From assembly GCA_030248065.1 (NCBI GenBank), contig JASAMV010006958.1:43762-107761 (forward strand): a DNA stretch of 64,000 nt, in the 5' to 3' direction. The first letter of the stretch is position 1. Every line of letters starts with the position of its first letter. This document shows, one piece after another, positions 11,182-24,400 of the stretch. The notes below the pieces were generated by a model that saw nothing but the letters and a program-made list of their open reading frames with translations, did no database searches and was not told where the DNA came from. Position numbers and translations under genes: made by a program. Source of the DNA: Rhynchonema sp. JSB1_4 (taxonomy: Eukaryota; Nematoda; Chromadorea; Monhysterida; Xyalidae).

Positions 11182-11755
11182 GTCCAAAAATGTCGGTTTT
11201 GAGCATTTTTTGCGAGCGGATCACGTGTTTTGCCAGCCTGTAACCTCAATGTACCGTTCCTTGTCCTTACGTAGCGTTTGCCTAGCAGTTTTCATGGTGC
11301 AATCGTAGACCACATTGATTGATTGTATTTATTTAGTCTCGGTTTAGTCATACAGCTGTAGTTTTAATGTTTGCTCATTGTTGTTGATTAATACTGGTAT
11401 GATTCCGAGTTCTATTCGAACTATGATTATTATCTGTTTTGCAGTCATTCAGTAATTGTATATGACGTGGAATAATCATCGGTGTTTTTCTGTTGAAGCT
11501 GTACAACTTGAAAGAGAGATCAAATTTTGCATAAAGTGTTTCAAAGTGGTTTGTGTCCTTTTTCACTCCAGTTTAAATCAGCGTTTTGATTCACTGTGTG
11601 ACCATCTCAGGTCATCTTATCGTTGTAATTCTGCTTAGATTGGACGCAGTTACATGTCCAAAAATATTAAAACATATTTTTTTAAAATTCTTCTGTTCAC
11701 AACTAATCTTTTGCCATACTCTCGCATCCTACTGTGCTTAGTCAAAATCGTTCCC

Positions 11756-12571
11756 ATGCACAGGATCAGCACTATGGGCCGCCTTTCACTGCTGGCTGCG
11801 CTGCTGCCCCTCGTGTGTTTGGCGCGCGCCGACACCGAGCCCCCGAGTGCAATCAACGAACTTGGCATGGCACGAGTGCTCGGCAGTAAATTCCTTCTCA
11901 GCCAATATGCAGTGGAGAATAAGGAGTTCATTATTGACTATCGATTGTACAACATTGGTGACAAAGTGAAGTTATTTGGATGTTGTTTTCGGTGGTAGAA
12001 TTTTTTACGTTACTTTTTTTCGTATTTTCCAGCCGGCCCTGAAATTGACACTGGATGATCGCGCCAACTTTCCGAGCACCCATTTCGACATTGTGCAGGG
12101 CCAATTGATGGTAAACGCTCGTTTTCATGATTGATTCTGTAAGCTTTTGTTTCTCGATGTCGTGGTCCTATTTTAGGTTCGCTGGGAACGTCTCAGCCCC
12201 GGTACCAATGTGAGTCATTCGGTTGTGTTGCGGCCGCGCCAGGCCGGTTCACTCAACTACACCAGCGCCATGATCTCGTATCTGCCCACCGAAGACTCGT
12301 CTGAACCACGATATGCGACAACCACCTCACCTGGAGAAGGTTGGTCGTGTATTTATAGAAAAGTTGCGACACAAGGTCATTAATTCTGAATATGGGTGTA
12401 CTTGCAGGATACATCTACCGACTGCGCGACTACGAACGCAAATTCAGTCCCCACTATTCTGATTGGGCGGTGTTCGCGCTGATGGCGCTGCCTTGTCTTG
12501 CACTACCCGCCATGCTCTGGTATCGCACATATAAAAAGTACGACTTGACGGACTCGAAGAAAAATAAATGA
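11756..12571 (+). CDS. SSR2: translocon-associated protein subunit beta
   Basis: Four exons (11756 or 11774-11965, 12033-12110, 12177-12339, 12408-12571) join in frame to 198-204 residues, against about 185 for the family. A signal peptide (MGRLSLLAALLPLVCLARAD) is followed by the TRAP beta lumenal domain (IIDYRLYNIGD, FDIVQGQLMVRWERL, NVSHSVVLRP, an N-glycosylation site) and one membrane span near the end (WAVFALMALPCLALPAMLWY) with a short basic cytosolic tail. The protein is part of the TRAP complex at the ER Sec61 translocon. The second ATG (11774) gives the cleaner signal peptide and is my preferred start. Confidence 0.95.
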
Positions 12572-13026
12572 TCTTTCATAGAACCCAATCAGTTGTGTGT
12601 TGATAAAGTTATGTAGGAATCTACGGCAGACCATCTGTGTTGTATGGTTACTCATTTAGTTGTATTGTGTATCCATTGCATGAGTGATATATTTTGGGGC
12701 CCTGTATGTGTGAATTTATCGTGTTTTCTCGGTCAAATGTGGGTATCATTTGCTCGAGTATACATATGTCATTTTCTCCTTGCTTTGTTGTTGTTGTTGC
12801 CTGTTGTTATTGCGATCATTTATCTATTTTAGTTATGAACAATTATTATTGTTATTGGCTCAATCACTCGATAAATTTTTATTGGCAGATTCTATTCATA
12901 TCAATTTTTTTCGGTTTTCGCCGACTTTCTGTTCCCACCGAAAGCTACCTTAATTGTTGGCTTGTTTGCGCACTTGTTCTTCGCGCACTATTTGTCAAAA
13001 ATATTTCCGTCCATCAACAACTGATA
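12572..13026. other. intergenic region SSR2 to Q-rich gene
   Basis: AT-rich sequence with no conserved coding exon or repeat that I recognise. Confidence 0.4.
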
Positions 13027-13726
13027 ATGGCTGATGATAATTCACGGGGCCGAAGCTATGGTCCGGGCTTTGGTAATAATCCGAAACGTCCGCAATGGGT
13101 GGTGACTCAAAAGTACGCGGAACGTATGACGAAACAACACGAAAAACTTCGCAGCGAATGGACGGAAGCGTGCGCGAACAATCAAATTGACATCAATCGT
13201 GAGTTAATCTGTCGTTTGTGAATCACCACGTCTCTCGAGATCGTTGTTTGTCTCCAATCTACGATTAACTTCCTAGTTAATGCCCTCTGCAGTGAATACA
13301 GTCACTGTTCGTTTGGCGATATTCGCTATGGTGATATATTCCGTATAGTGATATTGAAAATGCGTGTTGTGGGGTCTCGAAAACTTGCACTACATAAGCG
13401 ATTCGCTGTCTTGAAGAAGTTTGTTATAGGGATACTTTTCTGTTGTTCCTTTGACATCACTATAATGAATAGCAACTGTATTCCATAAAGCGAACAAAAA
13501 TGTACGTCCCGATCGATTCACTACACACAAGGAAAGTTGACTGTATAATCAAAATTGTTTTCCAGTGAATGACGTGTTCGCGAATTGGCCTGTATTCTGT
13601 CCCGGTGATCGTGTGTGCTTCAGTCGACCGATCCCGACCAATCAAATATCAGAAGAGTTGAAATTCGCACAAAAACTATCCAAATTTCGCGGCCCACCAA
13701 TCGAATCGAAACAGCAACGTCACCAC

Positions 13727-13760
<34 letters not shown>

Positions 13761-15549
13761 GTCGTGGTGATTATGACAACCAACGGGCTGCTAGTCAGCA
13801 CGATCGATCGGTTAGTCAGTGTACGTCAGCTGTACTCACCGGACGATTGTCACAAAAACCGGCAACTACTCGGCAGAGTAACAGTGTGAATTGTGCAGCA
13901 TGGCCTATGGTCGCACGTTTTGACCTGTTTTCGCCGCTGGTGCACTTGTTCATCGTCAGTGAGTGCGAATGCCTCCAACAGCGCACACAAGCTGGTCTTC
14001 CGTTATCCGTTGATTGTGCAAACTACTGGGTGCTGCGTGGTGTGAGCTGTGAGGTGAGGACAAATAACTTGCACCAGTATGTTCGTGCTTATTTCAGACG
14101 CCAATCGAGACCAGCACGACCACCCAAAAACAACAACAATCACAACGATATCATTCCACCTCCACCGGCGGCAGTCCTCACACGGCGCGTTCGTTCAGTG
14201 AGGATCCCAACAAGACCGGGTGGGCCAAGAAGGGTCATTCAACGCCGAGCTCGTGGGGTCCACGCAGTGACGCGATCACGACCTCCCAGGTTAGATTGAG
14301 CACCTATAATGGTTTGTACTTTCTGGTTGTCGGTTGCTGGAAGCCCTAAAGTCTTTTAGGTCTTTGTTCGACGTAAAGACTATTCACTCGCCATGTAGAT
14401 GGCTAAATCTAAATTTTTTATGAAGGCAGATTAGAAAAAAACGCAAGGGATGGAGGGTTTCACTATAAATAAAGCAGGCCGCAGCATCTAGTATACCGCG
14501 AAAGCTTTGTCCGTACAGGCAACTACAACCGCATCGATACCAGCAGTGACGAAACCATCCAGTGAATCAACCAGCCAAGAGCTGCTGAAAGATATCGAAC
14601 ATCTCAGTCCACCACCTGTGGTGCCCAGACATGCACCCAAACCTGATCAGGGCTCCGAAATTGTTGGTGCTATGGTACCGCCGCCGAGGTCGAAACCCAA
14701 GGTTTCACCAAAACCACACGTGGTTGGTGTTCTTGCGCAAAGGCAGTAAGTATTTGGTTGTTGACGGCGTTGGTTTTGGCCCATTTTTTCGTGGCTCGTA
14801 TGCAGCTCGTCTATGAGTGCTCGGGCCAGAAACTGTGCATGTTGTGTGTTTAATAGCGCGAGAACAGTGTGTTAGCTGTGTTGCGTTTAATTCATATTTT
14901 TTGTTAGATTTGCTAATATATCAAACACATCTTCATTTGTTTCGTGGACGCTTAAAATTACAGCGAAAGAAACAGGTGCATAAAAAACGCTTGTTTTTTG
15001 GACTGTTTCTCTTATCATTTATTACACAAGTTTCACAAAATGTTTTATGCCACGTTCAACGAATAACTTTCTGATTATAAAACACTGAAAATATTGGAGC
15101 TGAAATATTCCTGTGTTTTACGCAGGATGGCTTCAAATTTTTTCGTTTTCCTCCTCCTGCGAAACTGTGGGGCTCGCGAAACATCACTAAACAACTTTTT
15201 GAAAATTCAATTCCAAACTCCAGATTTCCCATGTCCAGCCTCTATTTCATGAAAAAATAGGCGAAAACAAGCGCCGTCAACAATCAATCATTTGCTGTCG
15301 TCAAATTTCTATCTTTTATTTCTACGTTTGTATTTTCAGAAAGTGTCCGAATTCATCAAGCCGGCCAATACAAACGACGAAGGTTGGGAGCAGGTGACGA
15401 CTAAAAAGGGAAAGAAAGGCAAGAACCGCGCGTCACCAGAATTTGGTGCAACATCGACCACAGCTGACGCCTCTGCTGGTAGTGTGCCAGAAAAAAGTGA
15501 CTACAGACCGAATTCGTTACAGAACAAGACATTACCCAAAAGCAAATAA
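13027..15549 (+). CDS. Q-rich, low-complexity protein of unknown function
   Basis: I do not recognise this protein. Exons 13027-13198, 13566-13810, 14098-14289, 14519-about 14745 and 15340-15549 carry it. It begins MADDNSRGRSYGPGFGNN, has an ordered-looking stretch (LNDVFANWPVFCPGDRVCF, then SEELKFAQKLSKFRGPP), then a Q/H-rich run, S/T-rich and P-rich segments (WAKKGHSTPSSWGPRSD), and ends with EGWEQVTTKKGKKGKN, a lysine-rich motif. Such composition is common in RNA-associated or granule proteins, but that is only inference. The junction of exons 4 and 5 does not keep frame with the strong GTAAGT donor at 14746; a missed small exon or the GTTGGT donor about 30 bases earlier would fix it. The last intron is almost filled by a repeat element. 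Confidence 0.7.
14757..15283 (+). repeat. inverted-repeat element in last intron of the Q-rich gene
   Basis: TTGTTGACGGCGTTGGTTTT at the left and CGAAAACAAGCGCCGTCAACAA at the right (read in two halves) are complementary. The right third (TCCTCCTGCGAAACT ... CATTTCATGAAAAA) is clearly related to 52206-52371, in the same orientation. No transposase. Confidence 0.6.
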
Positions 15550-15650
15550 GATCTGAGTCAACTGTCACCGGACTAGAATGTTTTTCGATTTTTTACAGTG
15601 TGGCAAAGATGAAAAGCTTGATTTCTTCTACAGATGTATGTTATTATTTA

Positions 15651-15927
15651 GGGCTCCACCAGATAGAACCGAAACCCGAAACACGAAATATAAATTTTTT
15701 CTATGTCCATGTTTCGGGTTTTGAAAAAAAACCCGAAACACGAAGCATGATAGTCGAAAATGTTTCGACTGACCGTATAAATTGGGCACGTCAGCTACAA
15801 GTGGCAAGACCGAAACATTTTCGATTATTATGCTTTGTGTTTCGGGTTTCGGGTTTTTTTCCAAAACCCGAAGCATGGACATAGAAAAAAATTATGTTTC
15901 GGGTTTTGGGTCTATCTGGTGGAGCCC
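15651..15927. repeat. palindromic foldback repeat
   Basis: GGGCTCCACCAGATAGA at the left and TCTATCTGGTGGAGCCC at the right are exact complements, and the arms contain several CCCGAAACACGAAGCATG-type words in both orientations, so the whole 277 bases can fold. No clear target duplication. It lies between the Q-rich gene and AASDHPPT. Confidence 0.7.
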
Positions 15928-16206
15928 AGACGATGTTGTTTTGCCGGTGATTCAAGTTTTTTTTGTACTGATTTTGTGCTTTTTGCAGGTGATTGAATTT
16001 TTTTGTATTAATTTTGTGCCTGTCGTTGTTATTGATTTTCTTTTCTCGAATATATCGATTATTCTTATGCAGAGATAAAGTTAATTAATGCAGTAGTTTG
16101 ATTCAACCACTTCCCAACGTTGTGCACGCGTTCACCTCGCACCATTCAACGGTACCTCTTGTGTGTCTGTCTGTGCTCTCCATTTTCGTTGCTCTCCATC
16201 CCACAG

Positions 16207-17554
16207 ATGTCCATTCCGTGCAAATGTATGCGATTGTGCATTTCACTGCGACATTTCGAGCCGATCGAAGCTGCCGATTTTCGTCTCGCTGTACAAAGTG
16301 TACAACCAGAAGAATGGACCAGGATCAACAAGTTCATGTTCAGACAGGATTTGCTGACATCGCTGCTCGGTCGCTTGATGTTACGGTATGCGGTGACCAA
16401 GGTTAGATCACTGAGTTGTATGAAGTTATGGGTAATTCCGAATTCAATTAACCATCTTAGTTGTAGGGTATTTGTACCTACAGTGTGCACTGTCTTCATT
16501 GCGACTTGTCAGTGAAGCCCTCGAGCATATTTACACAGTGACGGACACAGGAAATAGTCATTGTAAGCCCCTATAAACAGAGTAAACTAAATTGTATTTA
16601 GTGCCTACAGTTATCGAACTGTGAGTGGCGTGACATCAAGCTCGAGCGCACCGACCGTGGCAAGCCGTATGTTGTGACGCCGACAGGCACGGATTTTGGA
16701 TTGAATGTCACACATCAGGTCAGTTCCTTCGGTCTGGAAAGGCGCGTTGAGTCGACCGTCTTGTCGAACTCTCTTGATCGACTCGAAATTCAGGGCGAAT
16801 ATATTTTGTTGGCAACCAGTTGCTCGCCAAGAGTTGGTGTCGATGTGATGAAGATCGAGCTGCCACAGCGTGAGTCAAGTGCGTCTCACAATGTTCGTAA
16901 ATGTCCAGGACCCTTATTCTTCAGGCCAGGATTCTGTCGATGACTACATCAACTTTATGGCCAAACAGTATTCGAACACTGAACTCAAGCGAATGAGGGC
17001 GCAGGAGGACAATGACAGAGAGAAACTGCGATACTTTTATCGATACTGGGTTGGGATGGTAGCTTTGACTCTTTTCGTGTATTTAATTCAAAGCGAGGGA
17101 AAATAATGTTTCATTCAGTGTCTAAAGGAGAGCGTGATCAAAGCGACCGGTACGGGTATTCACCAGGACTTGGCGTCACTCGACTTCCATGCCGGCGACC
17201 TGCTGGCTGATTTCGTTCGAGTGAGTATTCGGCAGACGAAATTGTTCGAAAATGGTCAACATCAGACTCAATGGACATTTGAAGAATCGATGATCGATAA
17301 AGAGCATTGTGCTGCTGTGTGCTATGATAATGTGAGGTTGTTCTAGTTTGTGATTGGATGAAATTTGTGGAATTGTTGGATTTTTTCAGACCGATCTTCC
17401 GGACACTTGCCTTTCCAAGAAGAAGACCCCGATTCGCTTCAACGACACTCCGCTGTCAGACATTTTAGCAAACGCTCAGATTGTCAATCCGTTGCAGAAC
17501 AATGCCGAAATTGAGTGGCTAAACTTCAAGAACAGAAAGAGCAAAAAGTTTTGA
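16207..17554 (+). CDS. AASDHPPT: L-aminoadipate-semialdehyde dehydrogenase phosphopantetheinyl transferase
   Basis: Six exons (16207-16401, 16602-16718, 16794-16869, 16925-17049, 17119-17331, 17390-17554) close in frame to 296 residues, near the 309 of the human enzyme. It has the 4'-phosphopantetheinyl transferase signatures: RLMLRYAV early, GKPYV, FGLNVTHQGEYILLA (substrate-binding histidine), GVDVMK (the Mg-binding aspartate) and YWCLKESVIKATG (the WxxKES catalytic motif), then WTFEES. The enzyme moves phosphopantetheine from CoA to acyl carrier proteins of fatty-acid synthase and related carriers in the cytosol. Introns are 55-200 bases. The start at 16207 matches the family N-terminus. 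Confidence 0.95.
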
Positions 17555-18022
17555 TGATCATACATAAGCGGCCGCGGAATGCTTCTGTTATTGTGGTTAG
17601 GTAACATCAACTTTTCACTTTATGGTTCATGCTTGACAAACACCATTTCCGTCCGCGGATGCGAAAAGTTGATGTGGACGAAAGTTCTGTTTATTCAACA
17701 TGCATTTCAGGTTTCATCTTTCTTAGTTTGTGATGCAGCAACTTTATCAAATTGCGCGTTACCAACGTTTAGCGGTCGACATGCTTCATCTGTGATACAT
17801 TTTGGTATCAATTTCTTTTCTGTCTGATCTTGTCATAAAAGAACTGCGGAGTTCTCTAAATGGATACCGTTTGTACGGTTTAAACGGTTCAATTCTCTGT
17901 CGCATGCTTTGTTCATGGAGCATGTTTACATTGACTTGCACGTGCGTTGTCACCTTCTCATAAATTTTGTGAATGAGCAACTGCCTTACGCACAATTTTC
18001 CCCCTTTCATCATCAGGACACG
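17555..18022. other. intergenic region before the gene family array
   Basis: No exon, RNA gene or repeat recognised; AT-rich throughout. Confidence 0.4.
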
Positions 18023-20261
18023 ATGGACGCGTCAACACTGCAACGCTTGCTTCAAGCCGAAGGTCTGGGCACAAGGGTTATTCCACACGACCAACCGTCA
18101 CATAGGAAACTGCTCAAGATTTCCGCTGTTGATCTGCAGTCTCGTTTTGAGAACGTTCTGCATCAATTTATTCCTGGAACTGTGAGACAAATCAAATCAT
18201 GATTATTTCTCACTCACTCTTTCAGGCATGTGCCCATTGGTCAGTGGGATCCGAGTGCTGTGGACGACAATGTGAACCTCGTAATGAACCAATTAACCAA
18301 TCATGTGCTGACTGAAGCTCAAATTCGTCGCTGGAAGAAAGGTGACAAGAGGCAAGCGTGCTCGTATGTGCTACTCAATTGGCCTACAGCGGCGAGTACT
18401 GTCGGCTACAAATGTTCAGCACGTGTCTTTAGCATACCTGGTTTGTTAGAGGATAATTTTGTCAAAATGTTTGGTGTTTTTGACAAATTCATGCGTGGAA
18501 AGGGACAATTCAGGCGACTATTTCGAAGAAAATGGCACCGCACACGCCAACCTGCTGGGCAAGATCTCGTTGGATGAGCGTGGCCTGAACTCGCGCGTTT
18601 TGGTTGACGAAGTTCGACAAGTGATATACGTTGTTGATCCCATCTGTGAAAGATCGCCAACTGATGGCGACCCATGCAATCAGCTCGGTATCATGCCTGA
18701 TTCTGTGGAAGGTTAGCTTTTGTTGTGTGTGCGTTTGCTAAGAACCTTTTCGCCGTTAGATTCGTTCCACCAGGCCTGCGCATCCGACAAATGCTTCTCG
18801 AGCCTGCCACAGTTAATGCTGACCGATTGTGTTTCAACGAAAGTAACGCAGTCGAATATCGGCTTGATTTTGGCAACGAAAGAAGATCAGTCGACGTGTA
18901 CAATGTCTTCATTTGCCCACGCAATGGCGATCTGATGTTTCTTGCGCCCGCAGTCAACAGTTACTCGATGACCGATGACCAAGGTTGCTTCACTTGATGG
19001 CAACCCGAGAAAGTTTTTAAATTGTATTTTGCATCAGAAATCTACTCGGTGTCTGTTCCCGATCATAATACGAATGCTGGCCGTACGCCAACCGGCCGTT
19101 TGACAGCACAACTGGTTTCAATGGCTGCGTGTGACACGTGGCCGCACGCACTGCTCAATTACGATGATAATCGAAATTTCAGCTGCGTGAGTTTGAAATT
19201 CTGGATCAGATTGTTTGAAAACCACGCTTTGAAGAACGAGGCTGGTTGGAAAGATGGCAAATGCTTGCAGACGTGTCGCCCACATGCGGTGAGCTGGTGG
19301 GACAGTGGTCGATTGTTGATTGTGATCATGAGAAAGGACGTGTTCGATGAGCGCTGCGACGAACTGGTCGTCGGACTGGTCAAGTTTCGCTATCGAAAGT
19401 CAACGGCACCTTTCGCTCGACAGATCAAGTGGATACGGGTGTGTGACTTTGACCGGGTTTGGGCAAAAAACGTTTTTTTGAAACAATCGTTTTTAAAAAA
19501 CATTTTGAATTTAAGATGTCTAGATGCTCAAGACATGCCCCAAAAAATTTGGGAAACGTTTACTTTTTGAAGAAGACGCGAATTTATTCCATGTGTTCTG
19601 AGGCAAAATAAACGAGTGTCAACCCTTTGCTGGCGCGTTGCAAAGATACCACTTGGCTGGTTTACATTGTTCCGGACAGAATCTTATAGTTTAGCAGGAT
19701 GCTGTTCACCGATGTGCAGGCAGGTTGAATAAAGGGTTTAAAAACATTGGATCACACAAATCGTCACTCGCAACTCATATGCAGAGCATTGACGTCCAGT
19801 GGCCGCTGCTGACTAGTGAACGTGAACCAGTGTTCATCGGACGACGTGGCCGCTCGCTGATGTTTCAATATGATCAACAGATGAGCATCAAGAAGAGAAA
19901 ATTTGAAATTCTCGAGCTGACCAATGTGCTGCACAAACGCACCGATGCGGTATGCGTATTCTCAATCAAATCTATCAGTGATTGAACGAATTCGCGAAAA
20001 CATTCACAGTTTCAGATTCCAACGCTGATAACTAGTCGAATGATGAAGCGTTTGAGCTACGATTCGAGTATGCAACGCAACACGACGGAGCACGGTGGCG
20101 ACATAGTGCAATACGTGCAGAGCACGCATCAATGCATGCAAGTGGGTGGCTTGTTGTACATGGTCACAGATGCTATCGACGAAGATTCATTGACCGTTGC
20201 GTTTGGTGCTGGTGGACGACTGAAAGTGCGCAAATCATGGTGTCGCGTTGCTATAACATGA
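18023..20261 (+). CDS. array family copy 1 (subfamily A), unknown function
   Basis: This is the first of a tandem family I do not recognise. Eight exons (18023-18181, 18245-18440, 18514-18711, 18774-18983, 19038-19186, 19271-19438, 19785-19949, 20016-20261) keep frame throughout and give 496 residues. Motifs in order: EAQIRRWKKGDKR (exon 2), VLVDEVRQVIYVVDPI (3), GLRIRQMLLEPA and NVFICPRNGDLMFL (4), HAVSWWDSGRLLIVIMR (6), VFIGRRGRSLMFQY and LTNVLHKRTD (7), MQVGGLLYMVTD (8). Each exon from 3 on carries a short hydrophobic beta-like segment beside a glycine; the succession is reminiscent of propeller blades, but that is a guess. No signal peptide or membrane span is seen. Copies 2-7 and 9 follow on the same strand. 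Confidence 0.85.
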
Positions 20262-21478
20262 TTACTTGGGCTTTGACGTGGGTGAATTTTTGGTGAGCTC
20301 GGCCTGACTTTATTTTTAGTTTTGAGTGCTTTAGTACACAACTTTAAAATTGTACGCTGAAATTTGCTTCAATAGTGACGCAAGCTTGACGGAATTGTAA
20401 ATACTTATTTATCACGGTGTCCAGCTTTACTGTGTTTGGTTCTGCTTTTCCATTGTGCTATCTGTTTTGTTCTCTTGCCTTCGAAATCGCTTTCTTGTTC
20501 TGATCTTCATTTGCCAAATTCTAATACTTTTGTTTGGTTTCTGGTTACTTCAGTGATCACTTTGAATTTTGAGCGATGATCAGATGTATTCACTGATTGT
20601 TGTGCTTCTGATCTGCGAATAAAATTATCATTGACAGGACCTAAATTAGGTTGGTGGACTATGCAAATTCGTATTTTTTGGTCCAGAGGCCAGTTATGTT
20701 CTGCGAAAACCAACACTACAATCGCAGTGTTTATCGGATGAATCATTGCTTGTTGGGACATTATGCGCTTATTCTCTTTGCCCAAAAGGTATCGTGCGCC
20801 AGGTGGCGCCTCGGTCCAATCTGTTGGCAATAGTGAAAAATACTGCTTCCCTGGGCGCCTCGCGCGCCAGATGTACACTCCCTGGGCTGGTTTCGGCGGT
20901 CGCACGTGTAACAGATCTGGAAATTTTCGTGTGTATCAATAGTCGACTTTCGAACAGGTGCTGCAGTTTGACAAAGTGAGGTTTTCAAACGGGAAACAAG
21001 CATTGGATAAAATGACTTTTCATCCACGGCACACGCCTAAATTCAGACGTCGGTATGCCCCTGATTGCTGTCGTCCGATTCGAATTTCGTATCGCTCAAC
21101 AACCGGACGTGCGACCCAAACGAGTCACGTTTTCAATGCTTGTCTCGATGGGCTCGATGCTTCCCTTCTTTTTCGTGCCACCACCGTTTGTTATCAGTTC
21201 GGTCTGTTTGTTGTTATACTTTGTCACCGTCACCTTTATATGTTTTTGTATATTTTTATTGTAATTCTCTTGTTTCTGCAAACCTTTAGTGGCCAACAAT
21301 AAAATAATTTTGTCCAATGCGCAATCTTATTTCTGGTTGGCTCTCGCTGTCACGTCGGTTTACTGAGACCATCGCTGCTGTCGCAGTTTATCTTATCAAA
21401 ATACGCACGTGCCAGGTGAGATTTATGTTTCTGCTTGCCGTCAGTCAGAATTAGTGGTTTCGTGTGCATGCAGTGACG
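20262..21478. other. intergenic region between copies 1 and 2
   Basis: No exon or defined repeat seen in 1.2 kb; the open frames in it are short and unlike the family. Confidence 0.4.
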
Positions 21479-24400
21479 ATGGCGAAAAAAGCGCCACCGA
21501 GGAATTCGATGATGATGTGTGATGAGCGTGACATCGACGGGCTGTCGGCTGCAGACAAGGACGCACTCGCCACATTACCCCTGCGATGGTTGCCTGTCGA
21601 TGAGCTCACGTGTCGCTTTCAAACGCACGTTAAACATGAGTCCTTTTGTATTTTCCGCTTCTGTCCGTTCTTAACAGTGATGTTTTATGCCACCGGAAGA
21701 ACACCTTGAATGTGGTTGTGGTGCTGGTGCTATGTGGTCATTTGATGCACTGCCCAATTGTGAAGCCTCGTGTGATGGATAACCTTTCAGCGCCCAGTGC
21801 ACTTCGCTGTTCTCAGCCCCGGACGCAGAAGAGTGCGCACTTGGTGACACACAGTCCCTGTTCCCACAAATGATCCCCGAATACCAAATCCGACGTCGAC
21901 GCAAGGGATGCAAACACAACGCGCCTGCCTATGGTGTCCTACGTGTGTATGATAGTGTCGACTCGCTGGATGTCCAAAAACTCGGGTGTTGCTGCGACAA
22001 AAACCCGAAACCGGTCGTGAAAGAAAAAACAAACGTAATCAGCTGTCGATCGGTCAGGGTGGTCCAGTTTCAAAGTGAGTCCATTCTGATTGAACTGATG
22101 TACAAACATTCACGTGTTCAATTTTTGTCCATTGAATTTGTAGGTGGCTATTGTACGACCGGATTTGCTGCCAAACAGCCAACAGTGCACACAATGGGTA
22201 CCATCCACTTGGACCACTTCAATTTGCAAGGCGATGTGCTGATTGATGAAGTTCGCCAGATGATCTATACGGTCGAACCAATCGCTGGTCAAGTGACCGA
22301 CGATGAAAAGGGTCGGGTGTGGCGGCATCTCAACGCTAAAGGTTATTGATGAACTAAGTGAACATGATTTTGTTACTGCCCACGTTGTGTTGTTGCCAGC
22401 CTGGTCACGTTACTGTGAACCCGTTCGTCTGTCGGGGTCGATGCAATCCTGCCAATGTAGTGTCCTGCTAACATAGGCATTGGTGTGGTAGATACACACG
22501 TTATCAAAAAAAAATACAGTTTTAGCCTATTGGGTTCGTCGTATCCCACTCGCGCCGGTCGAGGACACCAAGCTGTACACGTTCGATGAAAGCAACAAAA
22601 GCTACTTGCCAGTGGTTGTCGACTGCAAGAACATGAAGCAGCAGTTTCGTCCCATTAATGTCACAATCTGCCCGACCACGGGCGATCTGCTCATGTTCTC
22701 CAACGTTCGCGGCAGAGAGCACGATGCCAACGGATGTTAGTTGGCCTGCTCTGATCTCAAAGCTGGAGCACGCAAACAAGCCACCTTTCGAAGTGGCTTG
22801 GCCAGAATTGCGCAAGGGTGAGAAGTTCGTGCCGTTTCTGCCCAAGGGTCTGCACATCGAGCTGGCATCCTGGCCATTAGTTCGTTTACATTTTGTCTCC
22901 TCAGCTTTTGCTCTGTTCTCAGTGCATATGCAATTGTTCGCGATTTCCATGCAGGGCTGTTCGCGTCGACACGCCATGTGCTGGTGGCAGCGGGGTCGTT
23001 TCTTGGTGCTGATCACGCAAAAATCATGTCATCACGAGGGCCTGTGCTCGAGTGCCGAACAAATGATTGCCGTCGTTAGATTTCGTTCCGATGATGGCAG
23101 TGAGCAGTCGAAATTGAAAGAGAGATTGCTCAGTGTGAAGGTAAAGAGATCAGATGTTCTTCAAAACTGTGATTGCCCAATTCAATTGCTCGCGGAGATG
23201 AGCTGTACTGGGCTATGCTATCTCTTATTTTCACCGTATTTATGCTGAATTTTGATTCTAAGCGTTTCTATTTTATTAGGTAATAATGACAATGTTGCTG
23301 TGGGCTCTGGAGATTTGATCGCCAGAAGCTGACCTATGTTCAAACTTTATATTTGTGCTGAAGATGAATTTTGTCAAGGATGGGCACCAGACCCCGGCAC
23401 CATAACGGGTTCAGAGTTCGACATAAAGTTGTGGCATGCATTGCAGGCTATCGAAGTTGACTGGCCGTGCGACGACCTGTCCTTCATTGGATGCCACGGT
23501 CGTTCGCTGATGTTTCAATTCAACAAACGGGACTCAACTGGCATACGTGCGGGTCGGGTGCTCGAAATGCCGAATGTGTTGCACAAACGATCGAAAATGG
23601 TTGGAATTTGGGTTTATTGCGCACAAGATGTATGGGTGTGTGTGTGCCATGGCGTGATGATTTTCTCACGTGCACGAATATATTCGGTGTAAATTTACGT
23701 AAAGAAATTGTTTCCCAGTAAACCAAACCGCTTTCACGCCGGCAAAAATATAAGAATTGTCTTTTTCGAGTCTTAGTTAAAATAAAGGGTGTGTCTAACG
23801 TCTCTTAACCCCATGTTTTATTGGGTGCAATCGAAAGATGACCTCGACAGGCCGCCGTGTGGAAAAAAATCGCGTCTTCTGGCTCGCCAAATCGCGAAAT
23901 ATTGAGGGTTACTTTTCGAATTAAATCAATTTCCGGACACAAAACTCCAGGCGCTTTTGAGTGCGCGCTACTCACGTTTGGCGTTTTTCTGCTGAAACAT
24001 TGCATGTTTAAGCGCGGCTCAGCCGCCTACACAATGCACGTAAACGCTCAACACACAACGCTCTGGCTGCTGGCTTGACTATGGACACAATGAATGTTTC
24101 ATTTAACCAACAGAAGCTGGTTTGTGTGTGTTTCGCTTCGTAACTTTTCTTGTCTGCTCAGTCTGAATTTTGTGTCCGGAAATTGATTTAATTCGAAAAG
24201 TAACCCTCAAGATTTCGCGATTTAGCAAGTTAGAAGTCCCTGTTTTTTGCACACTGCGGCCTTTCGAAGACATCTTTCAATTCCACCCAACAAAACATGG
24301 GGTTAGGAGACGTTAGACACACCCTTTAACAGTTAATAGAATAGTAATAATAACAAAAGTATACTTTTCATCGCGTTGACCAAAAATCACACAGTGGGCG

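Noticed and set aside
13680..13770. CAA/CAG-rich stretch as a microsatellite only
   Set aside because: It is in frame within an exon with good splice sites and encodes a poly-Q/H run, so it is annotated as coding.
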